A DNA stretch of 41,858 bases, taken from the NCBI GenBank assembly GCA_024401295.1, contig JAKSLG010000021.1:1-41858 (forward strand), written 5' to 3'. Shown here piece after piece: positions 1-7,647 of this stretch (position 1 is its first letter; each line of letters opens with the position of its first letter). Made by a program: the position numbers and the translations under genes. This DNA comes from Bacteroidales bacterium (GTDB lineage: Bacteria > Bacteroidota > Bacteroidia > Bacteroidales > Marinilabiliaceae). A model generated the notes under the pieces. The model had not been told where the DNA came from and ran no database searches. It was given only the letters and a program-made list of their open reading frames with translations.

Positions 1-1277
1 CATACGGCAAGGATTCTATGGGTGAATTTGCCCAAACCAACTACAACAATGCCATAACGCGAGACAATTTGCTCTCCATGCTTTACCCACGTTTAGTGTT
101 AGCTAAACAATTGCTGTCGGAAGATGGCGTGATTTTTTGCAGCATCGACGATAAGAACCAGGCGTATGTGAAGTGCTTATTTGATGAGGTAATGGGAGAA
201 AACAACTTCGTTAGCAATTCAATCATTGTAAACAATAGAGGTGGACGAGATTATGGAGGAATTGCTATCCAGCATGAATATCTTGTTATATATGCAAAAA
301 ATTCATCTGAGTATGAGTTGAATATGATTGAAGAAGTTGACAAGAAATTTTCTTATGAAGATGAGATCGGTGGATACAACCTTATGGAACTTAGAAATCG
401 TAATGTGAAATTTAACGACAAAAACCGTCCAAATCTTTGCTATCCATTTTATTTAAATCCCAATTCAAAGAATGAACAAGGTTTATTTAAAATCTCTTTA
501 GAAGAAAATGCTGAATTTTCGGTTAAAGTTATGCCTGCCGTTTCCCAAGGAATACAAACTGTATGGAGATGGGGGAAGGAAGAGAAATCTAGAAAAAATC
601 TTAATATCGAAATATTTGGAAAGGAAAACCAAAATGGTGGGTACATGATTGTTCAGAAGTACAGAAACTCATCAAAGATGCAACGAAGTATTTGGGACGA
701 CAAAGCATTCATTAATGAGCGAGGTACTGAATCCGTCAAGGACATTCTTCAGAAGGGAATGTTTGATTATCCTAAATCACCTTTCCTTTTAAGAAGAATA
801 ATGGAGTTGGCGACCAAATCAAGCTCTTTTATCCTCGATTTCTTCGCCGGTTCAGGCACTACAGGTCATGCCGTTCTCGACTTAAACAAGCAGGACGGAG
901 GCAACCGCACATTCATTCTTTGCCAATTGAATGAAAAGACCGACACAACCCCTAACGGCATTGCCTACGACGTAACCAGCAAACGTCTGAAACGCATTAT
1001 GACTGGTGAGTGCTACGATGGCACCAAAGATTTTGAATGGATCAAAAAGAACGAAGCCTACGGAGGAAATCTTGATGTTTACGAAATCGGCAGCGTTTCC
1101 AATTTTGAATGGGCAGAGGGTAAGACACCTTTTGACGTGATCGATGAAACTCTTTATGGAAAAGAAAAATTCAAAACCATAAAAGAGAAGATCGATTGGG
1201 TTTGCAGCAATTTCGACAAAACACAATCGGCTGTTGAGAATGACGAAGAGTGGTTGAAAAGAATAGAGGAGGCATAG
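1..1277 (+). CDS. mod: Type III restriction-modification DNA methyltransferase (Mod), 5' end outside the window
   Basis: Adenine-specific DNA methyltransferase and specificity subunit of a type III R-M system. The reading frame is open from base 3 with no stop, so the gene starts upstream; the ATG at 18 is internal. Visible are the conserved block after the (missing) DPPY motif, with LLSEDGVIFCSIDD, then a variable stretch of roughly 200 residues that should be the target-recognition domain, then the SAM-binding motif ILDFFAGSGTTGHAVLDL near residue 275 of the visible part. DPPY before FxGxG is the beta-class order known for Mod. The TAG stop is 2 bases before the ATG of res, so the two are one operon. 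Base composition is AT-richer than most of the window, in keeping with a transferable defence locus. The DPPY motif itself lies off the window. Confidence 0.93.
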   Translation, partial: YGKDSMGEFAQTNYNNAITRDNLLSMLYPRLVLAKQLLSEDGVIFCSIDDKNQAYVKCLFDEVMGENNFVSNSIIVNNRGGRDYGGIAIQHEYLVIYAKNSSEYELNMIEEVDKKFSYEDEIGGYNLMELRNRNVKFNDKNRPNLCYPFYLNPNSKNEQGLFKISLEENAEFSVKVMPAVSQGIQTVWRWGKEEKSRKNLNIEIFGKENQNGGYMIVQKYRNSSKMQRSIWDDKAFINERGTESVKDILQKGMFDYPKSPFLLRRIMELATKSSSFILDFFAGSGTTGHAVLDLNKQDGGNRTFILCQLNEKTDTTPNGIAYDVTSKRLKRIMTGECYDGTKDFEWIKKNEAYGGNLDVYEIGSVSNFEWAEGKTPFDVIDETLYGKEKFKTIKEKIDWVCSNFDKTQSAVENDEEWLKRIEEA

Positions 1278-1279
1278 GT

Positions 1280-3313
1280 ATGTTGCAAGAGGCAAAAGAT
1301 CTGCAGAATCGTGCGGTGACTCAAATGGTGGCCGCACTGTCGCAAAACAAAAAGGAATACACGTTCAAAGCACCAACTGGCAGTGGTAAGACCTATATGA
1401 TGGCTGATTTCATGAATCGTGTGCTATCCACCCATAAAAACATTGTATTCATCGTATCTTCCTTGTCAAAAAGTGAATTGGCGGAACAGAATTACCATTC
1501 GTTTTGCACATTGGTTCAAAATGGGACATTTCCGAACCTTAATCCATATTTGATTAACTCTGAATCAAGCGGAGAGGGTTCTTTGCATATTCCTCTGGAC
1601 CACAATGTGTATGTCTTACCACGTGATTTGTACAAAGAGAAAAGCAAGCTGAAAGAGGAGGGAACATTCCTGAACTTTTTACAAACCACAACTGGTGATT
1701 TAATGAACGGAGGAGGTGCGGGTAAATCAATCATCGTGATCAAAGATGAGTGCCACATCGCCACATCGAATCTTGACGAGTTAAATAGTTTTTTCTCCAT
1801 TGTCATTAATTATTCCGCAACACCTAAACTATCACGCAAGCAGTTGCCAGACGTGGAAATATCCAATTCCGCAGCAGAAGAAGTGAAACTGATTAAGCAA
1901 GTGGAGTTTCAGTCTGAGAGCGATTCTTTAGATGACGCGTTAGATAAATTCGAGGAGATAAAGGCTGATTACACCAACAAACTGGAGGTGAATCCTTGCT
2001 TTATCATCCAAATCTCCAACAAGGATAAGGCCGAGGCGGAGTTGGACAACAATATCTTCCCCACATTAGCCAATACCAAACATCAGGATCTGAAGTGGGT
2101 ATATATAACGGGTGACAAATCAGGAAAGGGATGTAAAACCAATGACTCAGGATTGAACAAACTTCCTGTTTCAAAGTGGAAAGAATACATGAAGGGGAAA
2201 GAATCGAGCATTTCGGTTATCATCTTCAAAATGGTAATTTCAGAAGGATGGGACATTCCTAGAGCCTGTATGTTATATCAAGTCCGCGATACACAAAGCA
2301 AACAGTTGGACGAACAGGTAATGGGTAGAGTTCGCCGTAATCCACGCTTATTAGATTTTGAGCGTCTTTCCAAGGATGCACAAGACTTGGCTTCAAAGGC
2401 TTGGATTTGGGGAATTAAACCCAAGGATGCGGTTTTTCCTAAACAAGTTAGTCTTTTCAGAGATTACAACATAGAGGCAGACTTACGTGTGACGCCTACA
2501 AAATTGTCAGTTGACAAGGTTAAGAACGAAATAGATGTCAACAGTTTGTTGGCCACGAAGAAGGTGAAAATAGCTGGTGAAAATATTTTTGAAATGCACC
2601 GACTGCTATCGCAACAAGAAATCGAAATACAGGATATGTGTTACGAGTACGCTGATGGCTATGGCAAATGGAGAATATTTATGGAGAATATCAGCGAAAT
2701 AAAGTCTAAATACCATTCATATATCACCGATTATGAAAATAGCATGAGCGTATGTAATGATGTTAGTTTCCCCTATGGCAGTTGCTATAACGAGACGGAC
2801 AAAACACTCACATTAGATGATTGGGTATGGTGTAGAAAAGAGGAAGACTCCATATCAGATGAATTTTCGTTTGATAGTGATGCTGAAAAGAAATGGGCGG
2901 AGATATTAAAGGACATTCGACAAGAAAGTATTAGAAAAACACATGGATTGAATCATGATGATACTAAGTTTCTTTGGGGTAAAAACTTTCCATTGAATTC
3001 AAATATTAGATTTGAATATTTTTCAGATGGAATTCATACGTCTTATCCAGACTTTATAATGAAAGATAAGAACGGACGCATTCATATTTTTGAGGTTAAG
3101 AGTGTAAACAAATCATCTTCTCTCAATATAAATCAGGATGAATATGATGAAAAGGTAAGATGTCTAAAAGAGTGCTACAAAGCTTGTTCAAAAAAAACGA
3201 ATCATATATTCTATTTGCCTATCTTGGTTGGTGGCACATGGCAAATCACGAAATATGAAAGCGGAGATGAATCAACTATTGACAAACAGGAATTTATCAA
3301 ATCACTAAAATAA
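1280..3313 (+). CDS. res: Type III restriction enzyme Res subunit (helicase plus PD-(D/E)XK nuclease)
   Basis: ATP-dependent translocase and endonuclease partner of Mod, 677 aa. Helicase motifs in order: Walker A PTGSGKT (about 32-38), DECH (156-159), SAT (179-181), SEGWDIPRA (321-329), QVMGRVRR (346-353). The C-terminal nuclease reads YPDF (589-592), then FEVKSVN (604-610), a PD...ExK pattern. I chose the ATG at 1280: it follows a GAGGAGG ribosome site and sits just after the mod stop, whereas the ATG at 1250 would overlap mod. Classical Res subunits such as EcoP1I/EcoP15I run about 970 aa, so this is a compact version, but all motors and the nuclease are visible and it looks functional. No phase-variable simple repeat is seen in the visible part of mod or in res. 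Confidence 0.92.
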   Translation: MLQEAKDLQNRAVTQMVAALSQNKKEYTFKAPTGSGKTYMMADFMNRVLSTHKNIVFIVSSLSKSELAEQNYHSFCTLVQNGTFPNLNPYLINSESSGEGSLHIPLDHNVYVLPRDLYKEKSKLKEEGTFLNFLQTTTGDLMNGGGAGKSIIVIKDECHIATSNLDELNSFFSIVINYSATPKLSRKQLPDVEISNSAAEEVKLIKQVEFQSESDSLDDALDKFEEIKADYTNKLEVNPCFIIQISNKDKAEAELDNNIFPTLANTKHQDLKWVYITGDKSGKGCKTNDSGLNKLPVSKWKEYMKGKESSISVIIFKMVISEGWDIPRACMLYQVRDTQSKQLDEQVMGRVRRNPRLLDFERLSKDAQDLASKAWIWGIKPKDAVFPKQVSLFRDYNIEADLRVTPTKLSVDKVKNEIDVNSLLATKKVKIAGENIFEMHRLLSQQEIEIQDMCYEYADGYGKWRIFMENISEIKSKYHSYITDYENSMSVCNDVSFPYGSCYNETDKTLTLDDWVWCRKEEDSISDEFSFDSDAEKKWAEILKDIRQESIRKTHGLNHDDTKFLWGKNFPLNSNIRFEYFSDGIHTSYPDFIMKDKNGRIHIFEVKSVNKSSSLNINQDEYDEKVRCLKECYKACSKKTNHIFYLPILVGGTWQITKYESGDESTIDKQEFIKSLK

Positions 3314-3326
3314 AATCGTTAGCTTT

Positions 3327-3357
3327 CCGGCAGTATCTCCGTCGCAGATGCTGCCGG
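3327..3357 (+). other. Perfect-stem hairpin just after res
   Basis: CCGGCAG (3327-3333) pairs with CTGCCGG (3351-3357); an inner ATC/GAT pair extends it. It starts 13 bases after the res stop and is not followed by a T run, so it is more likely an mRNA 3'-end stabiliser or part of a composite terminator with the hairpin at 3373 than a terminator by itself. Confidence 0.6.
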
Positions 3358-3372
3358 TTAAATGCCAAACTA

Positions 3373-3427
3373 CCCTCAATGAGTGACGAGACCGCATAAA
3401 TCGTCCCTCGTTGAGGGCTTTTTTTGA
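3373..3427 (+). terminator. Rho-independent terminator of the mod-res operon
   Basis: CCCTCAATGAG (3373-3383) pairs with CTCGTTGAGGG (3407-3417) with one G-U pair; an inner GACGA/TCGTC lengthens the stem, and CTTTTTTT follows. Typical intrinsic terminator. Confidence 0.88.
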
Positions 3428-3502
3428 GGGGATGAAGACTTTTGTGTCTCCTGTCGTGGCCCGTCTATGCACATACATTATATGTACTCTACACATGCCC
3501 AA

Positions 3503-3568
3503 GATATGAAACGGATATAACAAAGATGTAACACGGATATAATAAAGATATAAGAGAGATATAAGAAA
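3503..3568. repeat. Six tandem 11-bp degenerate repeats, consensus GATATAAnAnA
   Basis: Six head-to-tail units of exactly 11 bases start at 3503, 3514, 3525, 3536, 3547 and 3558, each beginning GATRT. Re-phased, the unit reads RTAAYAnRGAT. Two more degenerate units lie at 3636-3657 (starting ATAAC and GTAAT). The 11-base step is close to one helical turn, so the motif faces one side of the DNA. A related array is at 27263-27295 in the opposite orientation. Confidence 0.85.
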
Positions 3569-3806
3569 AGTGTTTTTTGTTTTAATGAAATTGCTGATAA
3601 TCAAGATGTTAATGATGAGTAAAAGTGCGTTGGATATAACAACCATGTAATAACGCACTGTATCATATTGATAATCAGATGTTTATAATGTGGTATTTTT
3701 TTAGACGGTTAGACGCGGTCGAAATCCTTGTAGGTGAATTATTGAATTTTTTGACGCAGATAATCTGTGCGATGACGATGAAAAAAGTTTTTTTCTCATC
3801 TGTTCG

Positions 3807-3851
3807 TCTCACCGCATACGTTTTTTTTCGTTATGCGAACTGTCCGTGAGA
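3807..3851 (+). other. Hairpin with an eight-T loop upstream of DUF6266
   Basis: TCTCAC (3807-3812) and CGCATACG (3813-3820) pair with CGTTATGCG (3829-3837) and GTGAGA (3846-3851), leaving a T8 loop and an 8-base bulge. CTCATCT at 3795 could instead pair with AGATGAG at 3849, so two folds compete. Possibly a leader RNA or a terminator-like element; no known riboswitch recognised. Confidence 0.4.
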
Positions 3852-3910
3852 TGAGCGTAGCCGATGTTTTCGGTAGTTCTACCTATATATAATAGGTATA
3901 TATTGTTAAC

Positions 3911-3929
3911 GCAGCGATTTTTACGCTGC
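3911..3929 (+). other. Small hairpin in the DUF6266 leader
   Basis: GCAGCG (3911-3916) and CGCTGC (3924-3929) form a perfect 6-bp stem with a 7-base loop, ending 30 bases before the start codon. It could be an operator or leader structure; no T run follows. Confidence 0.45.
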
Positions 3930-3959
3930 ATATTATTAATAACAAAATTTTATATGCTT

Positions 3960-4583
3960 ATGGCAATTTCAAAAGATAGCCTCCTCGAAGGCTTTTGTGG
4001 TTCCATCGGTAAGCTCACAATCATTGCGGCTGAAGATGGCAAGACGATTCTGAAACGCAGAATCGGAAAAAGAAACAGAAGTAAGATGTCTGACGCGCAG
4101 AGGATGCAGCAGGCGCGATTCAAAATGCTGGTAACCTGTGTGCGTTCGGTGCTCCCGTACGTGCGATATGGTTATGCAGAGTATGGTTCGCGAGCTTACG
4201 CAAAAGCTGTTTCGGAGAACAAGATGGCAGTGGCATCCGACGCTACAAGCATAAGCTATGCAGATATCAAGGTTGCTCATGGGTCGATGGCGGCGATAAG
4301 TGCGCAGACGTCGGTCGCTGGAACAGCGGTTACGTTCAAGTGGGACAGCATGGCCTACGAAGGCATGGCCGACAGTGCCGACATCATCATGCCGATGGTC
4401 TATAACACGAACAAAAGCCTTGGAATCTACAGCATAAGCCGGTTTACCCGTGCTGATGGTATGGCTGTGGTGACATTCCCGGAGATTTGGAAAGGCGACA
4501 CATTGGCACTCTACATTGCAGTACGCAATGCAGATGCTACGAAGTCGTCTGATTCGACCTGTCTGGGACAGGTGATGGCATGA
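3960..4583 (+). CDS. DUF6266 family protein
   Basis: 207-aa protein of unknown function matching my recollection of the Bacteroidota DUF6266 family: an N-terminal GFCGSIGKL (family pattern GFxGKVGxV), a basic segment ending in the QRMQQARFKML type motif (usual form QxxxQxKF), and a middle ISYADIKVAHGSM that fits the family's IDYSKVxISRGxL. Two in-frame ATGs lie at 3954 and 3960; I chose 3960 because family members begin MxxI. The upstream frame to 3864 crosses hairpins and looks untranslated. No signal peptide. A strong bidirectional hairpin follows at 4644. It stands alone after the R-M operon; base composition and setting suggest accessory DNA. Confidence 0.72.
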   Translation: MAISKDSLLEGFCGSIGKLTIIAAEDGKTILKRRIGKRNRSKMSDAQRMQQARFKMLVTCVRSVLPYVRYGYAEYGSRAYAKAVSENKMAVASDATSISYADIKVAHGSMAAISAQTSVAGTAVTFKWDSMAYEGMADSADIIMPMVYNTNKSLGIYSISRFTRADGMAVVTFPEIWKGDTLALYIAVRNADATKSSDSTCLGQVMA

Positions 4584-4643
4584 CGGTAACGTCTGATAAT
4601 TGACGCATCGTGACGAGCGGACAGGTCATGGTGTATGAAAGAA

Positions 4644-4688
4644 AATGGTGGATGCCGAAAAAATCGACATCCACCATTATTTTTTTTT
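4644..4688 (+). terminator. Strong terminator, possibly bidirectional
   Basis: AATGGTGGATG (4644-4654) pairs perfectly with CATCCACCATT (4668-4678), followed by an eight-T run. It sits between the convergent DUF6266 and methyltransferase genes; on the minus strand the run is shorter (TTTTC). Confidence 0.92.
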
Positions 4689-4703
4689 CTGTCTATCAGT
4701 TGG

Positions 4704-5888
4704 TTAGAATGGATAGAGGCAGAATCGGCCTTCCTGCGAGCCGTTGTAGATTGTGAAAGTCTTCTCGGCGCTATACTCGATGGCGTCCATGGCCTTGAGG
4801 TTTGTGTTGAAGATCCATGCGTCGTGATCCGGGAACTTGCGCGAGAGGTAATATGTTGCCTCCTTGAAGAAGTCGTCCATCTCGTTGACGCGTTCGAATC
4901 TGTCGCGGTCGGCATAGCGGCGTCGTGGTGCTTCTGGGTCGAAGTCCTCGCGTACGATGCGTATTTCCTTGTATGCAGGTGGAACCGTGATTATTATGCC
5001 TTCTTCTGTTGTGCGCTCTTGTTCACGTATAGCTTTGCGCATGATGCGAATGTCATGGTTGAGGCCGAGGTCGAGTGTGGCAAGTTTCGCAACGTCGAGC
5101 GAATTGCCGTCGATGTCGCTGCCTATGATGTTGAGTCGGCAGTTGTTCTGAACCTGCTTGGCCTCCTGACGCACGTCTTTCCATATCTTTTCGTCAAAAT
5201 TGAGCCACTGTGTGAATCCGAAAGACTGTTTGCGGTAGAAGTTGGCTGCAATGTTTCGAGCCTTCATTGCCGCCTCGATGCATATTGTGCCAGTTCCGCA
5301 CATAGGATCGATGAGTGTCATGTCTGGAGTCCATCCCGAGAGCTCTACGAGTGCGGCAGCCAATGCTTCGTTTGTCGCGTGTCCGATAGTCATGTCACGG
5401 TAGCCGCGTTTGTTGAGCGGTGCTCCCGATGCGTCGAGCGACACTTTGATGCCGTCGCTTGTTGCATGTACGTTGAGCAGGATGTCTGGATTCTCGACAT
5501 CGACGTATGGACGTGATCCGCATTTCTCGCGAATCTTGTCAACGATGGCGTCCTTCGTCTTGAGAGCAAGGAACTGCGAGTCCGGGAACGTTGGCGAGAA
5601 CGAGATGTGGTCAATTGCGATTGTCTTGTCCGGCGACAGGTATTTTTGCCAGTCGAAAGCATAGACTGCGCTGTAGATGTCTTCTGCAGTGTTTGCCTGA
5701 AAATCAAGCACAGGAACGAGTACACGCAATGCAAAGCGGCTCCAGAGGTTGATCTTGTAGAGCGTCTTTGTGTCGCCTTCGCAGTTGACGGCTCTGCGCT
5801 GTGCCGTTATGTTCTTTGCGCCAAGCTGTTCAAGTTCGCGGCAGAGGATGTCTTCTGCGCCGTAGAGTGTTTTGACGATGAGTTTCAA
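4704..5888 (-). CDS. THUMP-domain class I RNA methyltransferase (RlmL N-terminal/Trm11-like), altered catalytic motif
   Basis: 394 aa. N-terminal ferredoxin-like plus THUMP region (1-160, ending LNKRGYR), then a Rossmann methyltransferase with the SAM motif IDPMCGTGTICIEAA (193-207). RlmL-type enzymes make m2G in 23S rRNA and carry motif IV as (D/N)PPY/F; here the expected place reads ITVPPAYKE (300-308), so the Asn/Asp is Val and the aromatic is displaced by Ala. The domain is otherwise full length. The start is a TTG at 5888: an in-frame TAA lies 15 bases upstream and no ATG exists before residue 166, while the N-terminal domain begins at once. It is the last gene of the minus-strand run, 26 bases after GH9. 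Confidence 0.85.
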   Translation of the reverse strand: MKLIVKTLYGAEDILCRELEQLGAKNITAQRRAVNCEGDTKTLYKINLWSRFALRVLVPVLDFQANTAEDIYSAVYAFDWQKYLSPDKTIAIDHISFSPTFPDSQFLALKTKDAIVDKIREKCGSRPYVDVENPDILLNVHATSDGIKVSLDASGAPLNKRGYRDMTIGHATNEALAAALVELSGWTPDMTLIDPMCGTGTICIEAAMKARNIAANFYRKQSFGFTQWLNFDEKIWKDVRQEAKQVQNNCRLNIIGSDIDGNSLDVAKLATLDLGLNHDIRIMRKAIREQERTTEEGIIITVPPAYKEIRIVREDFDPEAPRRRYADRDRFERVNEMDDFFKEATYYLSRKFPDHDAWIFNTNLKAMDAIEYSAEKTFTIYNGSQEGRFCLYPF

Positions 5889-5914
5889 TTGTTTATATCT
5901 TTAGGTTCGTTTCT

Positions 5915-7612
5915 TTATTTCGCATTTTCGATGCCCCAAACGAGGAATGTCAGAGGTGCATTCCAGTTGATGGCAATTTCGTTTGTCGAGTAGCTGCAAG
6001 TCTCATCTGCGTATGCCTTTGCAGGATATTGGCTACGTGTGTTTGTCGGACCGCAGTCTGTTGGAACTACAGTGTTTGGACCGCCACAGAGGAATCCCGG
6101 AACAGGATCCTCGATGTTGTCGGCTGCCGATGGACGGTGGTGGATATTCATGCATGGCTTTGAGCCGGCACCTGTCACGAAGCAATAGCCCGTAGCATTG
6201 CGACCAAGGATGTAGTGGAGGTCGTCGAGAGCCGATTCGTAGTATTTTTTGTCAGTCGATATCATGCCGGCGATGAGCTTGAGCATGCCCATGTTGGCAA
6301 CTGTCGAATTGCTGCCCCAGTCATATCTTGTCATGCTGAGTGCAACCGGTGATTTCTTTGCTTCTGCAACGAGCGAGTCGGCTGTTGCAACAATGGCAGT
6401 CTTGGCGTCAAGACCTTCAATCTCCTTGCCCGAGAGCGCAAGCGAGTAGTAACCGAGTGCATTGACATAGACCCAGCTTGGTACTGCCATTGGCGCTAGG
6501 TTCGCAAGTGCAGTCTCTTTGTATGAGTCCTCGCCTGTGAGCAGATACATCTCGACAGATGCCCAGAACCACTCGTCGCCGAAGAAACGGTCGCCATATT
6601 CGCCAGTAGAAACACCTGCAGGGTTGCGGAATGCTACGTTTGGATTCTTGACAGCCCATGCGTATGCTGCAGCCGCCTGCTGACGGCATGAGTCGGCAAG
6701 TGATGCGAGCGATGCAGACTGCTCTGGCAAAGTGCGTGCGGCGAAAGCCATTGTCGCTGCAAAGTCAAGAGCGGCTGCTGTGCCTTTGGCAACGACATAT
6801 CGCTGATTCTTACATTCATCCGGCATGATGAAGCTCTCGAAGCTGAGCGTCGTGAGCTTGTGATATACGCCGCCGTCGTTAGGATCCTGCATTGTGAGCA
6901 TCCAGCGGAGGTTATAAAGTGTCTCGTCGAGAATGTCGGCAATTGAATCGCCGCTTTCAGGAATGTTGAGGTCTGTTCTTGCCGCCATCTCTTTCATCTG
7001 ATTGGCTGCGAGAAGCATTGTATAAGTCGTGATACCGCTGTTGACAACATACTTGTTGTAGTCGCCTGCGTCATACCATCCGCGTGGGCTGCTGATGATC
7101 GTTCCCTCAGGACGAGCCTTGCTGGCTGCCGAACTGTGGACCTTCACGAGTGTGTCCGGATGACCGGCATTGCGCACCCATTTTCCGCCATGTTCAGCAT
7201 CGATGGCTGTAGCTGTACGGTTATAGTAGTATGCGCGAACGCTCATGCGTGCCAGTTCTGCGTATGGATGTGCAGCAATTACAAACGGATACGATGCAAT
7301 CGTGTCGTCAACGACAATCTGATATGTTCCCTCTGCATTGATGTCTGTGAAGTCGATAGTGCGAACAGAATCGCCCGATTCAGCCCAGTATTGTGGTGCA
7401 CCTACGTTGCCAACCATCACGCTGTTGCCGTTGGCGTCGATGAGGCGGAACTCCTTGGCCTCTACGGATATGAAAGCCATTTTTTCTGTCCTTGTGACGT
7501 AGCCGCATTGGTCGATAGCCACAAGTCCTGTCACCTTTGGCTGTTGCTTCTGCATACATGACGATGTCATGAGTGCCGCGATGATTGCAACTGCTGCTTT
7601 TGATAATTTCAT
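5915..7612 (-). CDS. Glycoside hydrolase family 9 endoglucanase, lipoprotein
   Basis: 565 aa. Lipoprotein signal with Cys at 19 (LMTSSC), so probably anchored in the outer membrane. Residues 25-112 form the Ig-like N-terminal domain common in GH9, and 115-565 the (alpha/alpha)6 barrel. Family signatures: GWYDAGDYNKYV (178-189) with the catalytic Asp pair D181 and D184, GRNATGYCFVTG, the MNIHHRPSA active-site His block, and the C-terminal NEIAINWNAPL with the general acid E545. GH9 enzymes cut beta-1,4-glucans such as cellulose, mixed-linkage glucan or xyloglucan; the exact substrate cannot be read here. It lies between the amidase (35 bases upstream) and the methyltransferase. No TAnnTTTG was found in the 35-base gap, so it may share the amidase promoter. 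Confidence 0.93.
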   Translation of the reverse strand: MKLSKAAVAIIAALMTSSCMQKQQPKVTGLVAIDQCGYVTRTEKMAFISVEAKEFRLIDANGNSVMVGNVGAPQYWAESGDSVRTIDFTDINAEGTYQIVVDDTIASYPFVIAAHPYAELARMSVRAYYYNRTATAIDAEHGGKWVRNAGHPDTLVKVHSSAASKARPEGTIISSPRGWYDAGDYNKYVVNSGITTYTMLLAANQMKEMAARTDLNIPESGDSIADILDETLYNLRWMLTMQDPNDGGVYHKLTTLSFESFIMPDECKNQRYVVAKGTAAALDFAATMAFAARTLPEQSASLASLADSCRQQAAAAYAWAVKNPNVAFRNPAGVSTGEYGDRFFGDEWFWASVEMYLLTGEDSYKETALANLAPMAVPSWVYVNALGYYSLALSGKEIEGLDAKTAIVATADSLVAEAKKSPVALSMTRYDWGSNSTVANMGMLKLIAGMISTDKKYYESALDDLHYILGRNATGYCFVTGAGSKPCMNIHHRPSAADNIEDPVPGFLCGGPNTVVPTDCGPTNTRSQYPAKAYADETCSYSTNEIAINWNAPLTFLVWGIENAK

Positions 7613-7647
7613 GACGATTTAGTTCTTTATTGATAGAAATCTTGTGA

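Larger units (their letters stand above)
3314..3959. other. 646-base gene-free stretch between res and DUF6266
   Basis: Holds, left to right, the hairpin at 3327, the terminator at 3373, the 11-bp repeat array at 3503, two stray repeat units at 3636, and the hairpins at 3807 and 3911. The 117-codon ORF on the minus strand (3305-3658) has no family resemblance and overlaps terminator and repeats; I do not call it a gene. No TAnnTTTG promoter was found ahead of the DUF6266 gene. Confidence 0.7.

Noticed and set aside
3503-3568. CRISPR-like array
   Set aside because: Units are 11 bases, contiguous and without spacers; no cas genes are present.
3305-3658. 117-codon minus-strand frame after res
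   Set aside because: Crosses the res terminator and the 11-bp repeats, is rich in Ile/Leu from AT-rich DNA, and resembles no family.
4635-5516. 293-codon plus-strand frame
   Set aside because: Antisense to the THUMP methyltransferase and runs through the terminator at 4644.
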